Source of the DNA: Loigolactobacillus jiayinensis
GTDB lineage: Bacteria > Bacillota > Bacilli > Lactobacillales > Lactobacillaceae
Assembly (NCBI RefSeq): GCF_003946445.1
Contig: NZ_RHOF01000004.1
Location: 1-64,000 of the forward strand
Reading direction: 5' to 3'
Length of the DNA stretch: 64,000 nt
Below are positions 16,165 to 26,559 of this stretch, piece after piece. The notes beneath the pieces are model-generated. The model saw only the letters and a list, made by a program, of their open reading frames with translations, was not told the DNA's origin and did no database searches. The translations under genes were made by a program, and so were the position numbers. Each line of letters begins with the position of its first letter. Within the stretch, counting starts at the first letter, position 1.

Positions 16165-17151
16165 TTAAAACTTATTTTGAATGGCGTTGATATTCTTCAA
16201 TAAAACTGAGATCGTACCGTCAGGATTATTAACAAATTCAATCAAATCGCGGTTTTGGTAAATGTCTACTGGCACGATCAACTCAATGCCGTTGTCTAGT
16301 TTGAATTTTTGCTTGCTGACTTTGGCCTCGAATTTATGGGTCAAATCCGCCTTTTGCCGTGGCACCTTGGCGGCGGTGACTTGTTGTTCAAATTCAGCCT
16401 TGGCCGTTGGATTTTCTTTGAAGACTTGGTCACTGACGTAATCGACGTCTAACGTGTTGGTGTCACTTAAGCTCTGATAAACGGCCTGTTTGAGGTCCGC
16501 GGTGACGGTGACTGGGTCTTGATTAAACTTCTCCGCCACCGTGTTGACGGCTTGGCGCACTTGCTTCACGCTGGAGGTCAGCGTGGGTTCCGCGGTCACT
16601 TGCAAAAAGTCGCTGGCAACATACGGCCGCTTCTCGCCATCAATTTCATAAGCTTTATCAGCCAAAAAATATTGACCACTAGCTTGGTCGATCATGACCC
16701 CTTCTGTGATTGCTTGGCCGACTGCCGGCAAAACCGCTTGATTTAAAACGATTTGATTGGCTACCGCCTGTTCATCGTAGTTCAAATAATGGATAAAATC
16801 CTGGCGCTGATTTAATTTCAAAATTGCCCAGTAATCCCGCTCATTATCCGTCAGTTGGGCCAACAATAAGTCGCCGCTGACAATGTCGCTATGCTGCAAG
16901 GTGAAGTCAAAAAAGCGGCGGGCTAATTGCTGGCTGACAGTGATAAAGTCACCAGTAGGCTGGCAGAGTTGCAACACTGGATTGGCTGCCGGCAAGGTGC
17001 CATTTTGATTATCGCGGCGCAAAAAGCGCGTGCACAACTGCTCAATGTACTGCGCGATACCAGCTTCAGCTAGATCTAAAACCTGCTCTGAATAATAGGC
17101 GGTTGCCGTGGCCGGATCAACAATGTGTAAAATAGCCTGATTAATTTGCAT
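16165..17151 (-). CDS. Nucleoid-associated protein (YejK/NdpA family)
   Basis: 328-residue protein matching the 37-kDa nucleoid-associated family (PF04245). It begins with the typical INQAILHIVDP, followed by the acidic and hydrophobic SDIVSGDLLLAQL segment, and has YHKFEAKVSKQKFKLDNGIELIVP-like strands near the C-terminus. Gammaproteobacterial YejK associates with DNA; in lactobacilli the role is uncharacterised. It is a lone gene on the minus strand, sharing a terminator with the convergent L,D-transpeptidase gene. Family assignment is fairly sure, function is not. Confidence 0.8.
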   Translation of the reverse strand: MQINQAILHIVDPATATAYYSEQVLDLAEAGIAQYIEQLCTRFLRRDNQNGTLPAANPVLQLCQPTGDFITVSQQLARRFFDFTLQHSDIVSGDLLLAQLTDNERDYWAILKLNQRQDFIHYLNYDEQAVANQIVLNQAVLPAVGQAITEGVMIDQASGQYFLADKAYEIDGEKRPYVASDFLQVTAEPTLTSSVKQVRQAVNTVAEKFNQDPVTVTADLKQAVYQSLSDTNTLDVDYVSDQVFKENPTAKAEFEQQVTAAKVPRQKADLTHKFEAKVSKQKFKLDNGIELIVPVDIYQNRDLIEFVNNPDGTISVLLKNINAIQNKF

Positions 17152-17243
17152 AAAATAAACTCCTTAGCTGTAACTAATTTTTAATACTTGCAAACCTAAT
17201 AAAGCCGCAACCAGTGACGGCTACGACTTTATGACGGTTAAAC

Positions 17244-19400
17244 TTAGTTGGTTGTGCTTGAACTCGAGGAACTGGTAGACGTTGTTGTGCTAGTCGTTCC
17301 AGTTGACGTTGTTACGCCAGTATCCTTGAAGTAATTGGTAAACATTTGCTCGGCGACTTCCGTATTATAATGCGCACTGTCCGCATTGGTTGAAATATTA
17401 GGGAAGACGACGGCCACCGCAATCGTTGGGTCACTAGCTGGCGCGTAGCCAACAAAGCTAGACGTCAGCGTTTCTGGTGGGTTAGCATTATTCGGATTCG
17501 ATGAGTCATAATAGAAGGTTTGCGCCGTCCCTGTTTTACCAGCGATTGCTGGGGTAAAGCTCTTCAGTGAATGTGCCGTCCCCCACGCCATACTACCATG
17601 GGTAACGTTGTAGAAACCTTCCTTGACGACATTGATCTCATCCTGCGTGGCACCAATTTTATTCAAAACGGTTGGCGTGGTGGTTGATTCAATGCTACCT
17701 AATGTACCATCACTATTGGTATTACGAATTGCTTGTACCATATATGGCTTCATCCGGTACCCATTATTGGCAATCGTTGACACGTACTGCCCTAACTGCA
17801 TGACAGTGTATTGATCAAAGTTACCATAAGCTAAATCAAGTGCCTTGACCACGTCAGTTGTTGGCCCAGTATAGCCACTAACTTCGCCGGGCAAATCGAC
17901 CCCAGTTTTAAGACCTAAGCCAAATTGATTAAAGTAACCGCGCTCCTTGGCAAAAATAGACTTGTTCATACTGAAGTACTGGTTGGCGGTGTATTTAGCG
18001 GTACCTTCCTTCATGGCTAGGCGCATCATGTAAATATTGGAAGAAACTTCCAACGCTTGTTGTGCGTTCAATGAGCTGTACGTCCCCGCAGAGTAAACCG
18101 CCTTTTTGACTAAGCCACCTGAGAAGTACAGCGGCGTATCACTAAGGGTGTTATCGGTTGGTGTGATCACACCATCCATCATGCCCCCAAGGACCGTGGC
18201 GCCTTTTACAACTGAGCCCATTGTGAAGGTTTGATTGATCACGCCAAGCGCATCATCGGTGGTTTTCTCTGTTTTCGGATCATAACCTAAACCAGCCATT
18301 GCCAAAATTGCCCCAGTTTTCGGATTCATTGCCACGGCGTACGCCCCATTAGAATACTGGGTCATCCCAGCTGATTTAGCGGTATTGAAGACGCTCTTCA
18401 AGCTAGCTTCCACTTGTTTTTGATAGGTGGAATTGACGGTCAGCACTAAATTGCCACCTTTTTTACCAGAATAAAGCTTCTTACTGCTGGTAACTTTATT
18501 GTTGGCATCGGTGGTGACCTGCGTTTCCGCTTTGGTGCCCTTTAAGATATTTTCATATTGTTCTTCTAGATAGCTGGTCCCGACACGATCGTTACGGGAA
18601 TAACCTTCAGTTAAGTATTTATTTAATTCATCGCTAGGTAAGCCAGATGATTCCGAAGAAACACCACCAAAAATACTCTTCATCGAATCGCCGTTTGGAT
18701 ACGAGCGTTCCCAGTCTGAGGCAATGTTGACCCCGGGTAATTCAGTTAAATGTTCACTGATTTCAGCGACTTCTTTTTCGGTGACGTCAGAATTCTTAAT
18801 ATAAATCGTGGATAATTGATAAGCGCCACTCATCGTTTTAAAAATCTGTGCGGCTTGCTTTTGTTTGCTACTGAATTTCAGATCACTGGCTGGTACGGCC
18901 GCCATTTCTCGCTTATACAGTACTTTTTCATCAACAGAGTCCCCGTTAGCGTCCACTTTTTGGCTATGGGGTAAGTTGTTGTAGATTTTCTTCAAATTAG
19001 CCGCATTGGCCAAGTAGTAATCGACCTTATCCCGGTGACTCAATGTGCCTACCTTCACGCTAATATAGCCGGTCAAGCGGTTAGCAATTTTATAAATGTC
19101 TGTGGACAACACGTTGGCATCCTTGGTGTAGCTAATCGCGTTATTAGCCTTATTACCGACCATTACCCGACCATTGGAATCATAGATCATGCCCCGCGGT
19201 ACCGTAGTGGTCACGGTGGTTTTATCAGTTTTTTCAACTTCGGCTTCAAATTTAGAGCCATACAGAATCTGCAAATAACCTAATTGCGCAATCAAGGCCG
19301 CAAATAATATGAACACGATAAATAACAAAAAATTCAGTCGAAAAGGAATACTCGACTGATTTTTAGCTGGTCGATTAGATTTTTTCCGCAAAAATTTCAC
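17244..19400 (-). CDS. pbp2b: Penicillin-binding protein 2B (class B transpeptidase)
   Basis: Monofunctional D,D-transpeptidase of lateral wall synthesis in ovococci and rods, 718 residues. It has a cytoplasmic basic tail and one membrane helix (about residues 25-47), then a PBP dimer domain starting at VPRGMIYDSNGRV. Next comes GLPSDELNKYLTEGYSRNDRVG and YLEEQYE, which is very close to pneumococcal PBP2b. The active-site motifs are SVVK, SSN and KTGTAQ. The tail is Ser/Thr-rich. In related genomes pbp2b adjoins rpmG; here accessory genes separate them. Confidence 0.93.
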   Translation of the reverse strand: MKFLRKKSNRPAKNQSSIPFRLNFLLFIVFILFAALIAQLGYLQILYGSKFEAEVEKTDKTTVTTTVPRGMIYDSNGRVMVGNKANNAISYTKDANVLSTDIYKIANRLTGYISVKVGTLSHRDKVDYYLANAANLKKIYNNLPHSQKVDANGDSVDEKVLYKREMAAVPASDLKFSSKQKQAAQIFKTMSGAYQLSTIYIKNSDVTEKEVAEISEHLTELPGVNIASDWERSYPNGDSMKSIFGGVSSESSGLPSDELNKYLTEGYSRNDRVGTSYLEEQYENILKGTKAETQVTTDANNKVTSSKKLYSGKKGGNLVLTVNSTYQKQVEASLKSVFNTAKSAGMTQYSNGAYAVAMNPKTGAILAMAGLGYDPKTEKTTDDALGVINQTFTMGSVVKGATVLGGMMDGVITPTDNTLSDTPLYFSGGLVKKAVYSAGTYSSLNAQQALEVSSNIYMMRLAMKEGTAKYTANQYFSMNKSIFAKERGYFNQFGLGLKTGVDLPGEVSGYTGPTTDVVKALDLAYGNFDQYTVMQLGQYVSTIANNGYRMKPYMVQAIRNTNSDGTLGSIESTTTPTVLNKIGATQDEINVVKEGFYNVTHGSMAWGTAHSLKSFTPAIAGKTGTAQTFYYDSSNPNNANPPETLTSSFVGYAPASDPTIAVAVVFPNISTNADSAHYNTEVAEQMFTNYFKDTGVTTSTGTTSTTTSTSSSSSSTTN

Positions 19401-19653
19401 TGCCGATTTCTCCTCTATACTAAGCTCGCTTTAATTAGGGTGTGTCGCTTAGTCACTCTAGACTGTACTCACACAACTCTTATTAATACTAGCATATCGC
19501 TTAACGATTTTAAAGCGCGTAAAAGCTAAGATTCACTTAATTATCGGCCGTTAATTTCATAAACCCTGCTTAAGAAATGGCGGAAAAACTTGCAGTCGGC
19601 GACGGCATAACTTATGCTTTTAAACATAGAAGAAAAATGTTGAGGTGGAAAGA

Positions 19654-22311
19654 TTGACACGACTGATTAGCTTTACCAAACGGCACTATCCACTGCTACT
19701 TAGTTTTTGGCTACCATTTTTGATCATGGGCGGCTATTTTGCGGCACGGCAAATGTTTCCCTTTGGCCACAGTAGCTTACTGACCGTCGATCTAGGTCAG
19801 CAATATATTGATTTTTTTGCGTTTTATCGCGATACGTTACTGCATCATCCTAGCCAAGTTCTTTACTCCTTCAGTAAGGCAATTGGCGGCGATATGCTGG
19901 GAGTTTGGGCCTATTATTTGTTTAGCCCGTTTAATTTACTACTATTATTAACCCCAGGTAAATCGTTGACGGCGGGGATCATGCTGGTGACGTTAATGAA
20001 ATATGGCTGCGCTGGGCTGAGCTTTGCTTGGTTGCTGAAAAAAACTGATACTGCCCGCGACTTGTATTTGCCGGCCTTTGCGACCAGTTATGCGTTAATG
20101 GGCTGGATGGTGGCCAATCAACTTAACTTGATTTGGCTGGACGCGGTGGTGTTCTTGCCGTTGATTATTTTGATGATCGAGCGGCTGTTTCACGGCGCCA
20201 GTTATCTCGGTTACAGCTTGATGCTGGCGGCGATGCTGATCATTAACTACTATATGAGTTACATGATCTGTCTGTTCTTGGTGGCGTACATTTTGTGGGC
20301 GCTGGCACGGCATTTTGAAAGTTGGCGTCAAACCTGTGGCGTGTTCCTTAAGTTTGCCATCGGTTCCCTGCTGGGTGCGGCGGCCGCGGCGGTAGTTTTG
20401 CTACCAACACTGTACTCGCTGACCCAAAGTAAAGGCCAATATACCGTCACCAAAATTCACTGGAAATTCGAGTACGCCCCCATTAAAATGATCTCCAAAT
20501 TTGTTGTCGGCGCCTTTAACTTTGACCAAATGCCAACTGGTTTTCCTAACCTGTTTGTCGGTTCACTGGTGTTGTGCGGCTTCTTGCTGTACTTCGGCAT
20601 AAGGACGATTCCGTGGCGGGAACGGATTGCGGCGGCCTTAGTCACTGGCTTTTTAGGCCTATCCTTGTGCTACGAACCGTTAGATCTGTTGTGGCATGGG
20701 ATGCAATTTCCAATTTGGTACCCGTACCGCTTCTCATTTGTCGTCAGTTTTTGGCTGGTTTGGTTGGCCGCAATTGGCTTAAAAAACTTGACCAAGCTGC
20801 ACATCCCCAGTGCTATTGTGTTGGTGGTATTGCTAGGTGCTGGCATCGTCTATGTCTGGATCAACGTTAAAAACTTTACTTATTTGACGCAAAATGCAAT
20901 CGAGCTGACCTTATTATTCAGCGTGATTGCGGTGGTGCTCTTGCTATTCAAGGACTCGACCTCACCACTGCTACCGTGGACAATTTTACTGCTTGTCGCT
21001 GTGGAAATGGGCACCAATGCGATTCTGAGCTTGAATCAAATCAGTTACGTGACCCAATCAGATTACGCTGACTACACGGCGGATCTGGTTAAGGCGGTGG
21101 ATAAGACCAAGCAGCACACCACCACAACTGACTTTTATCGGCTGGAAAAAACCTTTATGCGCACTAAAAATGATTCCATGGAAGCCGGCTATAATAGCGC
21201 GTCGCATTTTAGCTCCACCTTTGAATCCAGAATTCCTAACTTTATGGGCGAAATCGGCCAGCCTGCGGGTGATGGCTTCATCGCCTACTCCAATGGGACC
21301 CTATTTACCGATGCCTTCTTGGGCATTAAATACTACTTAGCACGCAATGATAATTGGGTGGAATCGGCGGCGCGAACCAGCAATCCGCTGTTGCCTGCCT
21401 TAACCGATAAGCCTGATCTAAGTTATTACAATCAAATTGACCACACCAAACAGGTGACGATCTACAAAAATCCGTACGCGCTGAACCTTGGCTTTGCGGC
21501 GTCAGATCAAATTCTCAAGGCGCAGACCAACACCAGTTACCCTACCGTTTATCAGTCCAACGTGATGAACGCTTTAACTGGCTCGCAGCGGTATTCGTCG
21601 TTATTTCTCCCGCAACTTTTTGCCACGGTCAACTACAACAACGTTAAGCAGCGTAAGGCGCCACTGACCCAGACTTATCGCAAAATCGATAAAGGCAAAG
21701 CAGGCACGATCACTTACACCTTTACGCCGCAAACCAACGATCCGTACTATTTATCGATTGGCTCCAACTTAAATAGTAAGGCAGTTAGTTTTAGCGTGAA
21801 CGGCAAGGCGGTCACCCAGTACGATACCTTCCGCGATACCGTCCTGATCGATTTAGCCGCGGCTGAAAAAGGCAAGCCAGTCACCGTGACGATCACCTTG
21901 AATCAAGACGAGGTTTGGCTCAAGGACTTCCAGCTTTATCATTTTGATACGCCAACGTTCAGTCGGGGAATTCGACAACTGCAGGCGTCACAGTGGCAGT
22001 TGACCAAGAATAAAAACATCCATTTAAGTGGCCACATCAATATCACCAAAAAGCACCAAGTGATGATGACCACGATTCCGGCTACGGCTGGCTGGCACGC
22101 CACCGTTGATCAAAAACCAGTTAAATTCAAGCGCGCGCTAGATACATTTATCGCCATTCCGCTGAGCAAAGGTAGTCATACCGTTAGTCTCAGTTATTGG
22201 CCACCGTATCTGACCATGGGCTTGATCATCACTGGCGCAACGCTTAGTGTTGATGGGCTGTACGCTTATTACCGCTACCGTAAACGGCAAGCGCGGAAGC
22301 ATTTGTTTTAA
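19654..22311 (+). CDS. yfhO: YfhO family polytopic membrane protein
   Basis: 885-residue membrane protein with about a dozen helices in the N-terminal half and after residue 850, and a large extracytoplasmic domain from about residue 460 to 845. This is the YfhO architecture (PF09586), a GT-C-like family. B. subtilis and Listeria members are implicated in glycosylating teichoic acids, so a role in decorating lipoteichoic or wall teichoic acid is likely here. The TTG at 19654 is preferred (MTRLISFTKRHYPLL) because GAGGTGG lies 6 nt upstream; a GTG three codons earlier overlaps that site. Confidence 0.88.
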   Translation: MTRLISFTKRHYPLLLSFWLPFLIMGGYFAARQMFPFGHSSLLTVDLGQQYIDFFAFYRDTLLHHPSQVLYSFSKAIGGDMLGVWAYYLFSPFNLLLLLTPGKSLTAGIMLVTLMKYGCAGLSFAWLLKKTDTARDLYLPAFATSYALMGWMVANQLNLIWLDAVVFLPLIILMIERLFHGASYLGYSLMLAAMLIINYYMSYMICLFLVAYILWALARHFESWRQTCGVFLKFAIGSLLGAAAAAVVLLPTLYSLTQSKGQYTVTKIHWKFEYAPIKMISKFVVGAFNFDQMPTGFPNLFVGSLVLCGFLLYFGIRTIPWRERIAAALVTGFLGLSLCYEPLDLLWHGMQFPIWYPYRFSFVVSFWLVWLAAIGLKNLTKLHIPSAIVLVVLLGAGIVYVWINVKNFTYLTQNAIELTLLFSVIAVVLLLFKDSTSPLLPWTILLLVAVEMGTNAILSLNQISYVTQSDYADYTADLVKAVDKTKQHTTTTDFYRLEKTFMRTKNDSMEAGYNSASHFSSTFESRIPNFMGEIGQPAGDGFIAYSNGTLFTDAFLGIKYYLARNDNWVESAARTSNPLLPALTDKPDLSYYNQIDHTKQVTIYKNPYALNLGFAASDQILKAQTNTSYPTVYQSNVMNALTGSQRYSSLFLPQLFATVNYNNVKQRKAPLTQTYRKIDKGKAGTITYTFTPQTNDPYYLSIGSNLNSKAVSFSVNGKAVTQYDTFRDTVLIDLAAAEKGKPVTVTITLNQDEVWLKDFQLYHFDTPTFSRGIRQLQASQWQLTKNKNIHLSGHINITKKHQVMMTTIPATAGWHATVDQKPVKFKRALDTFIAIPLSKGSHTVSLSYWPPYLTMGLIITGATLSVDGLYAYYRYRKRQARKHLF

Positions 22312-22320
22312 GATGTTAAA

Positions 22321-22365
22321 AAAAAGCCGGTAAGGCAGCTTAAAGGCTGTCTTACCGGCTTTTTA
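22321..22365. terminator. Bidirectional terminator between yfhO and liaR
   Basis: AAAAAGCCGGTAAGGCAGC / GCTGTCTTACCGGCTTTTT stem between convergent genes. Confidence 0.93.
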
Positions 22366-22387
22366 TCGTTTGATTGCTACTTGGGGC

Positions 22388-23020
22388 TCATTCAGCAATG
22401 TGGTGCTTTAAGGCATAGATTGCCGCTTGGGTGCGATCGTCGACCTGTAATTTTGATAAAATATTGGAGACGTGGGTTTTAACGGTTTTTAAGGTGATAA
22501 ATAATTCGTCAGCGATTTCTTGATTGCTTTTACCTTGGGCAATCAGCTTCAGCACTTCAGTTTCGCGCTTGGTCAAATCTTCATACAAATTCGGTTCTGG
22601 CCGCTGGGTCAGGCGGTGCATCATTTTCGTTGTGACCTCGGGCTCCAATACGGATTCGCCGTTGTTGGTAGCGCGGATCGCGTCGGCAATTTCTGCTGCG
22701 GTAGAGGTTTTCAGAATATAGCTTTTAGCGCCAGCTTCGATGGCGGGATAAACTTTTTCATCGTCAATAAAGCTGGTGACGATCAAAATCCGCGCTTCTG
22801 GCCACGCTGCCATGATTTTTTGGGTGGCTTCAATGCCGTCCATCACGTCCATCACCAGATCCATCATAATCACGTCTGGGCGTAACGCCATGGCTTTGTC
22901 ATAACCAACCTGGCCGTTTTCGGCTTCACCGACGACTTCAATATCATCCTGTACACCTAAATAACTGGCCACGCCGATGCGCACCATTTCATGATCATCC
23001 ACTAACAATACTTTTATCAA
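22388..23020 (-). CDS. liaR: Response regulator LiaR/VraR-like (NarL family)
   Basis: 210-residue two-component regulator. The receiver domain has the acidic pair in LLVDDHE, phospho-acceptor Asp in [10 protein letters not shown] and Thr/Lys in IVTSF and YILKTS. The C-terminal LuxR helix-turn-helix ([23 protein letters not shown]) binds DNA. The TTG at 23020 is preferred because GGGAG lies 8 nt upstream. With the kinase and LiaF-like protein upstream it forms a LiaFSR system answering cell-envelope stress. Confidence 0.92.
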   Translation of the reverse strand: MIKVLLVDDHEMVRIGVASYLGVQDDIEVVGEAENGQVGYDKAMALRPDVIMMDLVMDVMDGIEATQKIMAAWPEARILIVTSFIDDEKVYPAIEAGAKSYILKTSTAAEIADAIRATNNGESVLEPEVTTKMMHRLTQRPEPNLYEDLTKRETEVLKLIAQGKSNQEIADELFITLKTVKTHVSNILSKLQVDDRTQAAIYALKHHIAE

Positions 23021-23056
23021 AACATCCACTCCCTATTTGCCATTCCAACGTCTAAC

Positions 23057-24124
23057 TTATTTTTCGGTGTTTTCGCCATGTATTAGCGGCACGCGAATTT
23101 CTACACTAGTGCCTTGCTTGGGAAAGCTGATAATTTTCGCCGTGCCGCCAATACTAGCCGCTCGTTCTCGAATATTATTGAGGCCGTAGCTACCGGCGTG
23201 ATCGCTTTTTTGCATATCAAAACCGATGCCATCATCGACGACTTTTAAAACGACCATTTGTTCAACTTGCTTTAAGTATACTTCAAGTGACTTCGCTTGG
23301 GAATGCCGTAATGTGTTGGAGAGCAATTCCTGGACGATGCGGAATAAATTGTCTTCCACGCCACTGGATAACTTAACGTCGCCAATATCCCACTGCATGT
23401 TCAATTGAATTTTGGTGGTCAATTCTTTCAGTAGTTGGATAATTCCTTGGCGTAGCGACTTGCCTTCCAAACTGATTGGCCGCAAATGTAGCAGCAACGC
23501 ACGCATTTCTGATTGGGCTTCGTTAATGATTTTTTCAACGAGCTTCAATTGTTGATTCAGCTGCGCCGCCTTGTCTGGCTTGCCAGCAATCTCATTTAAC
23601 GCCGATAGTAGCATCATTGCGGCAAATAACTGTTGGCTGACGGAATCGTGTAATTCGCGGGCCAATCGGTGGCGTTCTTGGGTCAGAATTTCTTCCTTAT
23701 TGGCGCCATCCACCAGTTGCGGGCGATCGCTGTAGGTCTGAATTTCTTGCTGCAAGCTGATCATTTTTTGGCGCAGGCGTTCAACACTAGCATCGAGATC
23801 AAAGGCAGTTGGTTGGGCGCTGACGTGTTGAAAAATGTCCGCCTCATACTGGCCACTGCCTAGTAGTGCTAATTTGGATTCAATTTGCCGCAATTGTTGG
23901 TGCATCAGCAAATAAAAAATCGTTGTGATCACCGCGCCGATCAGTAACGAACCAACGATCAGATAAACGTACAGTGGGATGTACATTAGCTGCGCCGTAA
24001 ATAACGTGCTTAGCCAGTCCGCTTGGTTGACCGCGTAAAAATAGGAATAAAATAACGCGTTCAGCAAAAGAAACGATAACAAACTTGTTATCGCAAATAT
24101 AAAGCCTTGTGAGCGTCTACTCAT
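23057..24124 (-). CDS. liaS: Sensor histidine kinase LiaS/VraS-like
   Basis: 355 residues: two N-terminal membrane helices (about 10-30 and 45-70) with a very short extracellular loop, a linker, a HisKA_3 dimerisation domain with phospho-His in ARELHDSVSQQLF, and an ATPase domain (QELLSNTLRHS, DDGIGFD, GSYGLNNIRERA). The tiny sensor loop marks an intramembrane-sensing kinase, as in LiaS. Its start overlaps the liaF stop (ATGA), so it is coupled to it. Confidence 0.93.
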   Translation of the reverse strand: MSRRSQGFIFAITSLLSFLLLNALFYSYFYAVNQADWLSTLFTAQLMYIPLYVYLIVGSLLIGAVITTIFYLLMHQQLRQIESKLALLGSGQYEADIFQHVSAQPTAFDLDASVERLRQKMISLQQEIQTYSDRPQLVDGANKEEILTQERHRLARELHDSVSQQLFAAMMLLSALNEIAGKPDKAAQLNQQLKLVEKIINEAQSEMRALLLHLRPISLEGKSLRQGIIQLLKELTTKIQLNMQWDIGDVKLSSGVEDNLFRIVQELLSNTLRHSQAKSLEVYLKQVEQMVVLKVVDDGIGFDMQKSDHAGSYGLNNIRERAASIGGTAKIISFPKQGTSVEIRVPLIHGENTEK

Positions 24125-24861
24125 ACGAAGATCACCTCTAAATCACCAATAAACACATTGGTCAGCAGTTTGATCCGCCGTTGATTGTCATCATAATCTT
24201 CGCTATAAAGTTTCAACGCTGTATTATTCATTTTGTATTGCTTATTATTAAAGGTCACATTACCGACCAAAGCCGTGTGATCCAGCATCACGGCGGTTCC
24301 CACTGGCACTAAAATTCGCGTGCGGCCGATGCCTTTACGAATGACGATCGTATTTTCAGCCTTAGGCAGCAAGGTGTTGCCCAGGTCCACGATCGTATCG
24401 CCCACGGCCAACACCAAATTAATATCTTGCCATTCAAACACGTCATTACCAATCGTTTGATTGCCAAACCAGCTGGTACGTACACTTTCACCGGCGTGAG
24501 TATTTGGTTCGCGCGTTTTTACCGCATGAAAGGCCTTCTTATTCCAAGGTAACCAGCGTAAATACTGCTGCTGGCCACGCCAATTATAGCCTTGCGTTAA
24601 AGCAAAGAAAATACCAACGATCAACATCAGCCAAATTGTGGGATTAGTCAGTAAAGTGATCGTGATTGCTAAAATACCGAAGAGCCAGAAAAAACTAGTT
24701 AAAAAGCGCCGCTGCTTGCTTTTATTGGCAACGTGCAGGCTTAGCGCCCCTAATACTAGAAAAACTAACGACGGCGCATGGGAAAATAATTGCCAGCCCA
24801 GTGTGATCAATAACATGGCTTCAATGATCAAGAAAATACGCCAAGGTCCAAGTCGTCGCAA
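24121..24861 (-). CDS. liaF: LiaF-like membrane protein, cell-wall stress accessory
   Basis: 246 residues. About four hydrophobic segments in the first 95 residues are followed by a cytoplasmic C-terminal domain (NLVLAVGDTIVDLGNTLLPKAENTIVIRKG-type strands) of the LiaF/VraT family (PF09922-like). LiaF inhibits the LiaS kinase in unstressed cells of B. subtilis. It is the first gene of the liaF-liaS-liaR operon, with a GGAGGG Shine-Dalgarno. Confidence 0.9.
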   Translation of the reverse strand: MRRLGPWRIFLIIEAMLLITLGWQLFSHAPSLVFLVLGALSLHVANKSKQRRFLTSFFWLFGILAITITLLTNPTIWLMLIVGIFFALTQGYNWRGQQQYLRWLPWNKKAFHAVKTREPNTHAGESVRTSWFGNQTIGNDVFEWQDINLVLAVGDTIVDLGNTLLPKAENTIVIRKGIGRTRILVPVGTAVMLDHTALVGNVTFNNKQYKMNNTALKLYSEDYDDNQRRIKLLTNVFIGDLEVIFV

Positions 24862-25222
24862 ATTGCGCCCTCCTTTTTTTAAGTCGCATGACTTTTTATT
24901 TTTATGGCAGGCGGCCGCAGTGACAGCAGGCGCCTGACCCAGTTTGATTTTAAATGGCTACTTTATTTTGACGGCAACGGTAGCCGTGCAAGGTGCGCAT
25001 AAATATTTGGTACGCTTTGATTAAACTTAGTATACACGTTACCTCGCGTTTTGGCGTTTTGCTTTAGTCGTAAATCCAATCAGCCTTTAGACTGATTTAC
25101 GGTCAAACAAAAATGGATGGGCGTGGTGGCTTGCACCATCATCCCATCCATTCGTTGCCGCTATTCGCCTAGCCAAAATAGTCAATATATGGCTAGGTTC
25201 AGTTCTGGCTCAATGCGCCAGC
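24862..25222. other. Intergenic region between liaF and greA
   Basis: Contains the greA terminator (25108-25152) and, closer to liaF, the presumed lia promoter, which I cannot place with confidence. A palindromic pair GTAAATCCAATCAG / CTGATTTAC surrounds 25068-25101 and could be an operator or hairpin. No gene is seen. Confidence 0.4.
25108..25152 (-). terminator. Terminator of greA
   Basis: Minus strand: ATGGATGGG / CCCATCCAT outer stem with an inner GGTG/CACC pairing, then TTTTTG. Confidence 0.8.
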
Positions 25223-25699
25223 TTAGTCAGTTACTTTGGTGATCTTAACTTGCATATCGCCGCCTGGAGTTGTGATCGTGACTTGGTCGCCGGTATGTTG
25301 GCCGATCAACGCCTTGGCAATTGGTGAGTCATTGCTGATCTTGCCGGCAAAGGGATCTGATTCAGCCGCACCAACAATGGTGTAGCTTTCTTCATCGTCA
25401 TCGCCCACTTCAACAAAGCTAACCGTTTTACCCACGGCAACTTCATCGGCCGCAATTGCATTGTTATCCACAACAACAGCATAATGTAACATATTTTCGA
25501 TGGTTGCCACACGGCCTTCAACGAAACTTTGTTCATCCTTAGCTGATTCGTATTCTGAATTTTCTGATAAATCGCCAAAACCGCGGGCAATCTTGATTCG
25601 CTCAACGATTTCGGGGCGCTTATTAACTTTTAAGTCTTCTAATTCTGCTTCTAATTTTTCTTTACCTTCTGCAGTCATTTGAAATTCTTGTTCTGCCAT
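25223..25699 (-). CDS. greA: Transcription elongation factor GreA
   Basis: Rescues backtracked RNA polymerase by stimulating transcript cleavage. 158 residues: N-terminal coiled coil (roughly residues 5-75) with the acidic tip residues in [16 protein letters not shown], and the C-terminal FKBP-like domain ([20 protein letters not shown]). Strong GGAGG Shine-Dalgarno. It is followed by its own terminator. It is next to udk and mltG, the common order in lactobacilli. Confidence 0.98.
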   Translation of the reverse strand: MAEQEFQMTAEGKEKLEAELEDLKVNKRPEIVERIKIARGFGDLSENSEYESAKDEQSFVEGRVATIENMLHYAVVVDNNAIAADEVAVGKTVSFVEVGDDDEESYTIVGAAESDPFAGKISNDSPIAKALIGQHTGDQVTITTPGGDMQVKITKVTD

Positions 25700-25843
25700 G
25701 TTCCATTTCCTCCTATAATAAACAGCCGCCGCTAACTAATTTACACGGTAGCTGAGTCTTCGTCCGCGCACTTCCCGCCGACAAATTTATATTCAAATAA
25801 GCGTACCACGCTACTGTACAGTTGTAAATAACCTAAACTGAAA

Positions 25844-26488
25844 TTATTTACCTCGTTGCGTTAAAATCGAGCGCACCTTGGTGACTAATAAATCGATGGC
25901 AACTTGATTTTCGCCACCTTCGGGCACAATCAAATCAGCGTAGCGCTTGGTTGGTTCCACAAACTGATGATACATTGGTTTAACCGTAGTCAAATATTGC
26001 TTGATGACACTTTCCAGCGAACGGCCGCGGTCGTGCATATCGCGCTCGATTCGTCGAATCACGCGGACATCATCATCAGTATCGACGAATACTTTGATGT
26101 CCATTAAATCCCGCAGGCGCGGATCATCCAAAATTAAAACTCCTTCAAGAATGATCACGTCCTTAGGCTGCTGCAAAATTGTCGCTTGACTGCGATTAAA
26201 TAATTTATAGTCATAAACGGGCTTTTCAATGGCCTGATAATGTAATAATTTTTCCAAATCACTGATCAACCGCGCTGTATCAAAGGCCAGTGGATGATCG
26301 TAGTTGACCGCCTTGCGCTGGGCCATGGTCATGTCGCTTTGGTCGTTGTAATAAGCATCTTGTTCCAATAATAAAACTGAATTATCAGCAAAATGATCGA
26401 AAATAGCGTGGGAAACGGTGGTCTTGCCTGAGGCAGTGCCCCCGGTGACGCCAATGACGATTGGTTTTGCGGATTGTGACTCCGTCAT
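25844..26488 (-). CDS. udk: Uridine kinase
   Basis: Phosphorylates uridine and cytidine in pyrimidine salvage. 214 residues with P-loop [10 protein letters not shown], the conserved [17 protein letters not shown], and RDMHDRGR. It lies between mltG and greA on the same strand, with a GGAGG Shine-Dalgarno. It is preceded by the mltG terminator, so it may have its own promoter. Confidence 0.97.
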   Translation of the reverse strand: MTESQSAKPIVIGVTGGTASGKTTVSHAIFDHFADNSVLLLEQDAYYNDQSDMTMAQRKAVNYDHPLAFDTARLISDLEKLLHYQAIEKPVYDYKLFNRSQATILQQPKDVIILEGVLILDDPRLRDLMDIKVFVDTDDDVRVIRRIERDMHDRGRSLESVIKQYLTTVKPMYHQFVEPTKRYADLIVPEGGENQVAIDLLVTKVRSILTQRGK

Positions 26489-26523
26489 GATTCATCCTCC
26501 AAAATTAGCACGATTTGATACTG

Positions 26524-26552
26524 CAAAAAACAGTCAAGAGTTATCCTGACTG
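26524..26552 (-). terminator. Terminator after mltG
   Basis: Minus strand: CAGTCA / TGACTG hairpin followed by TTTTTT, just after the mltG stop. Confidence 0.75.
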
Positions 26553-26559
26553 CCTTAAG

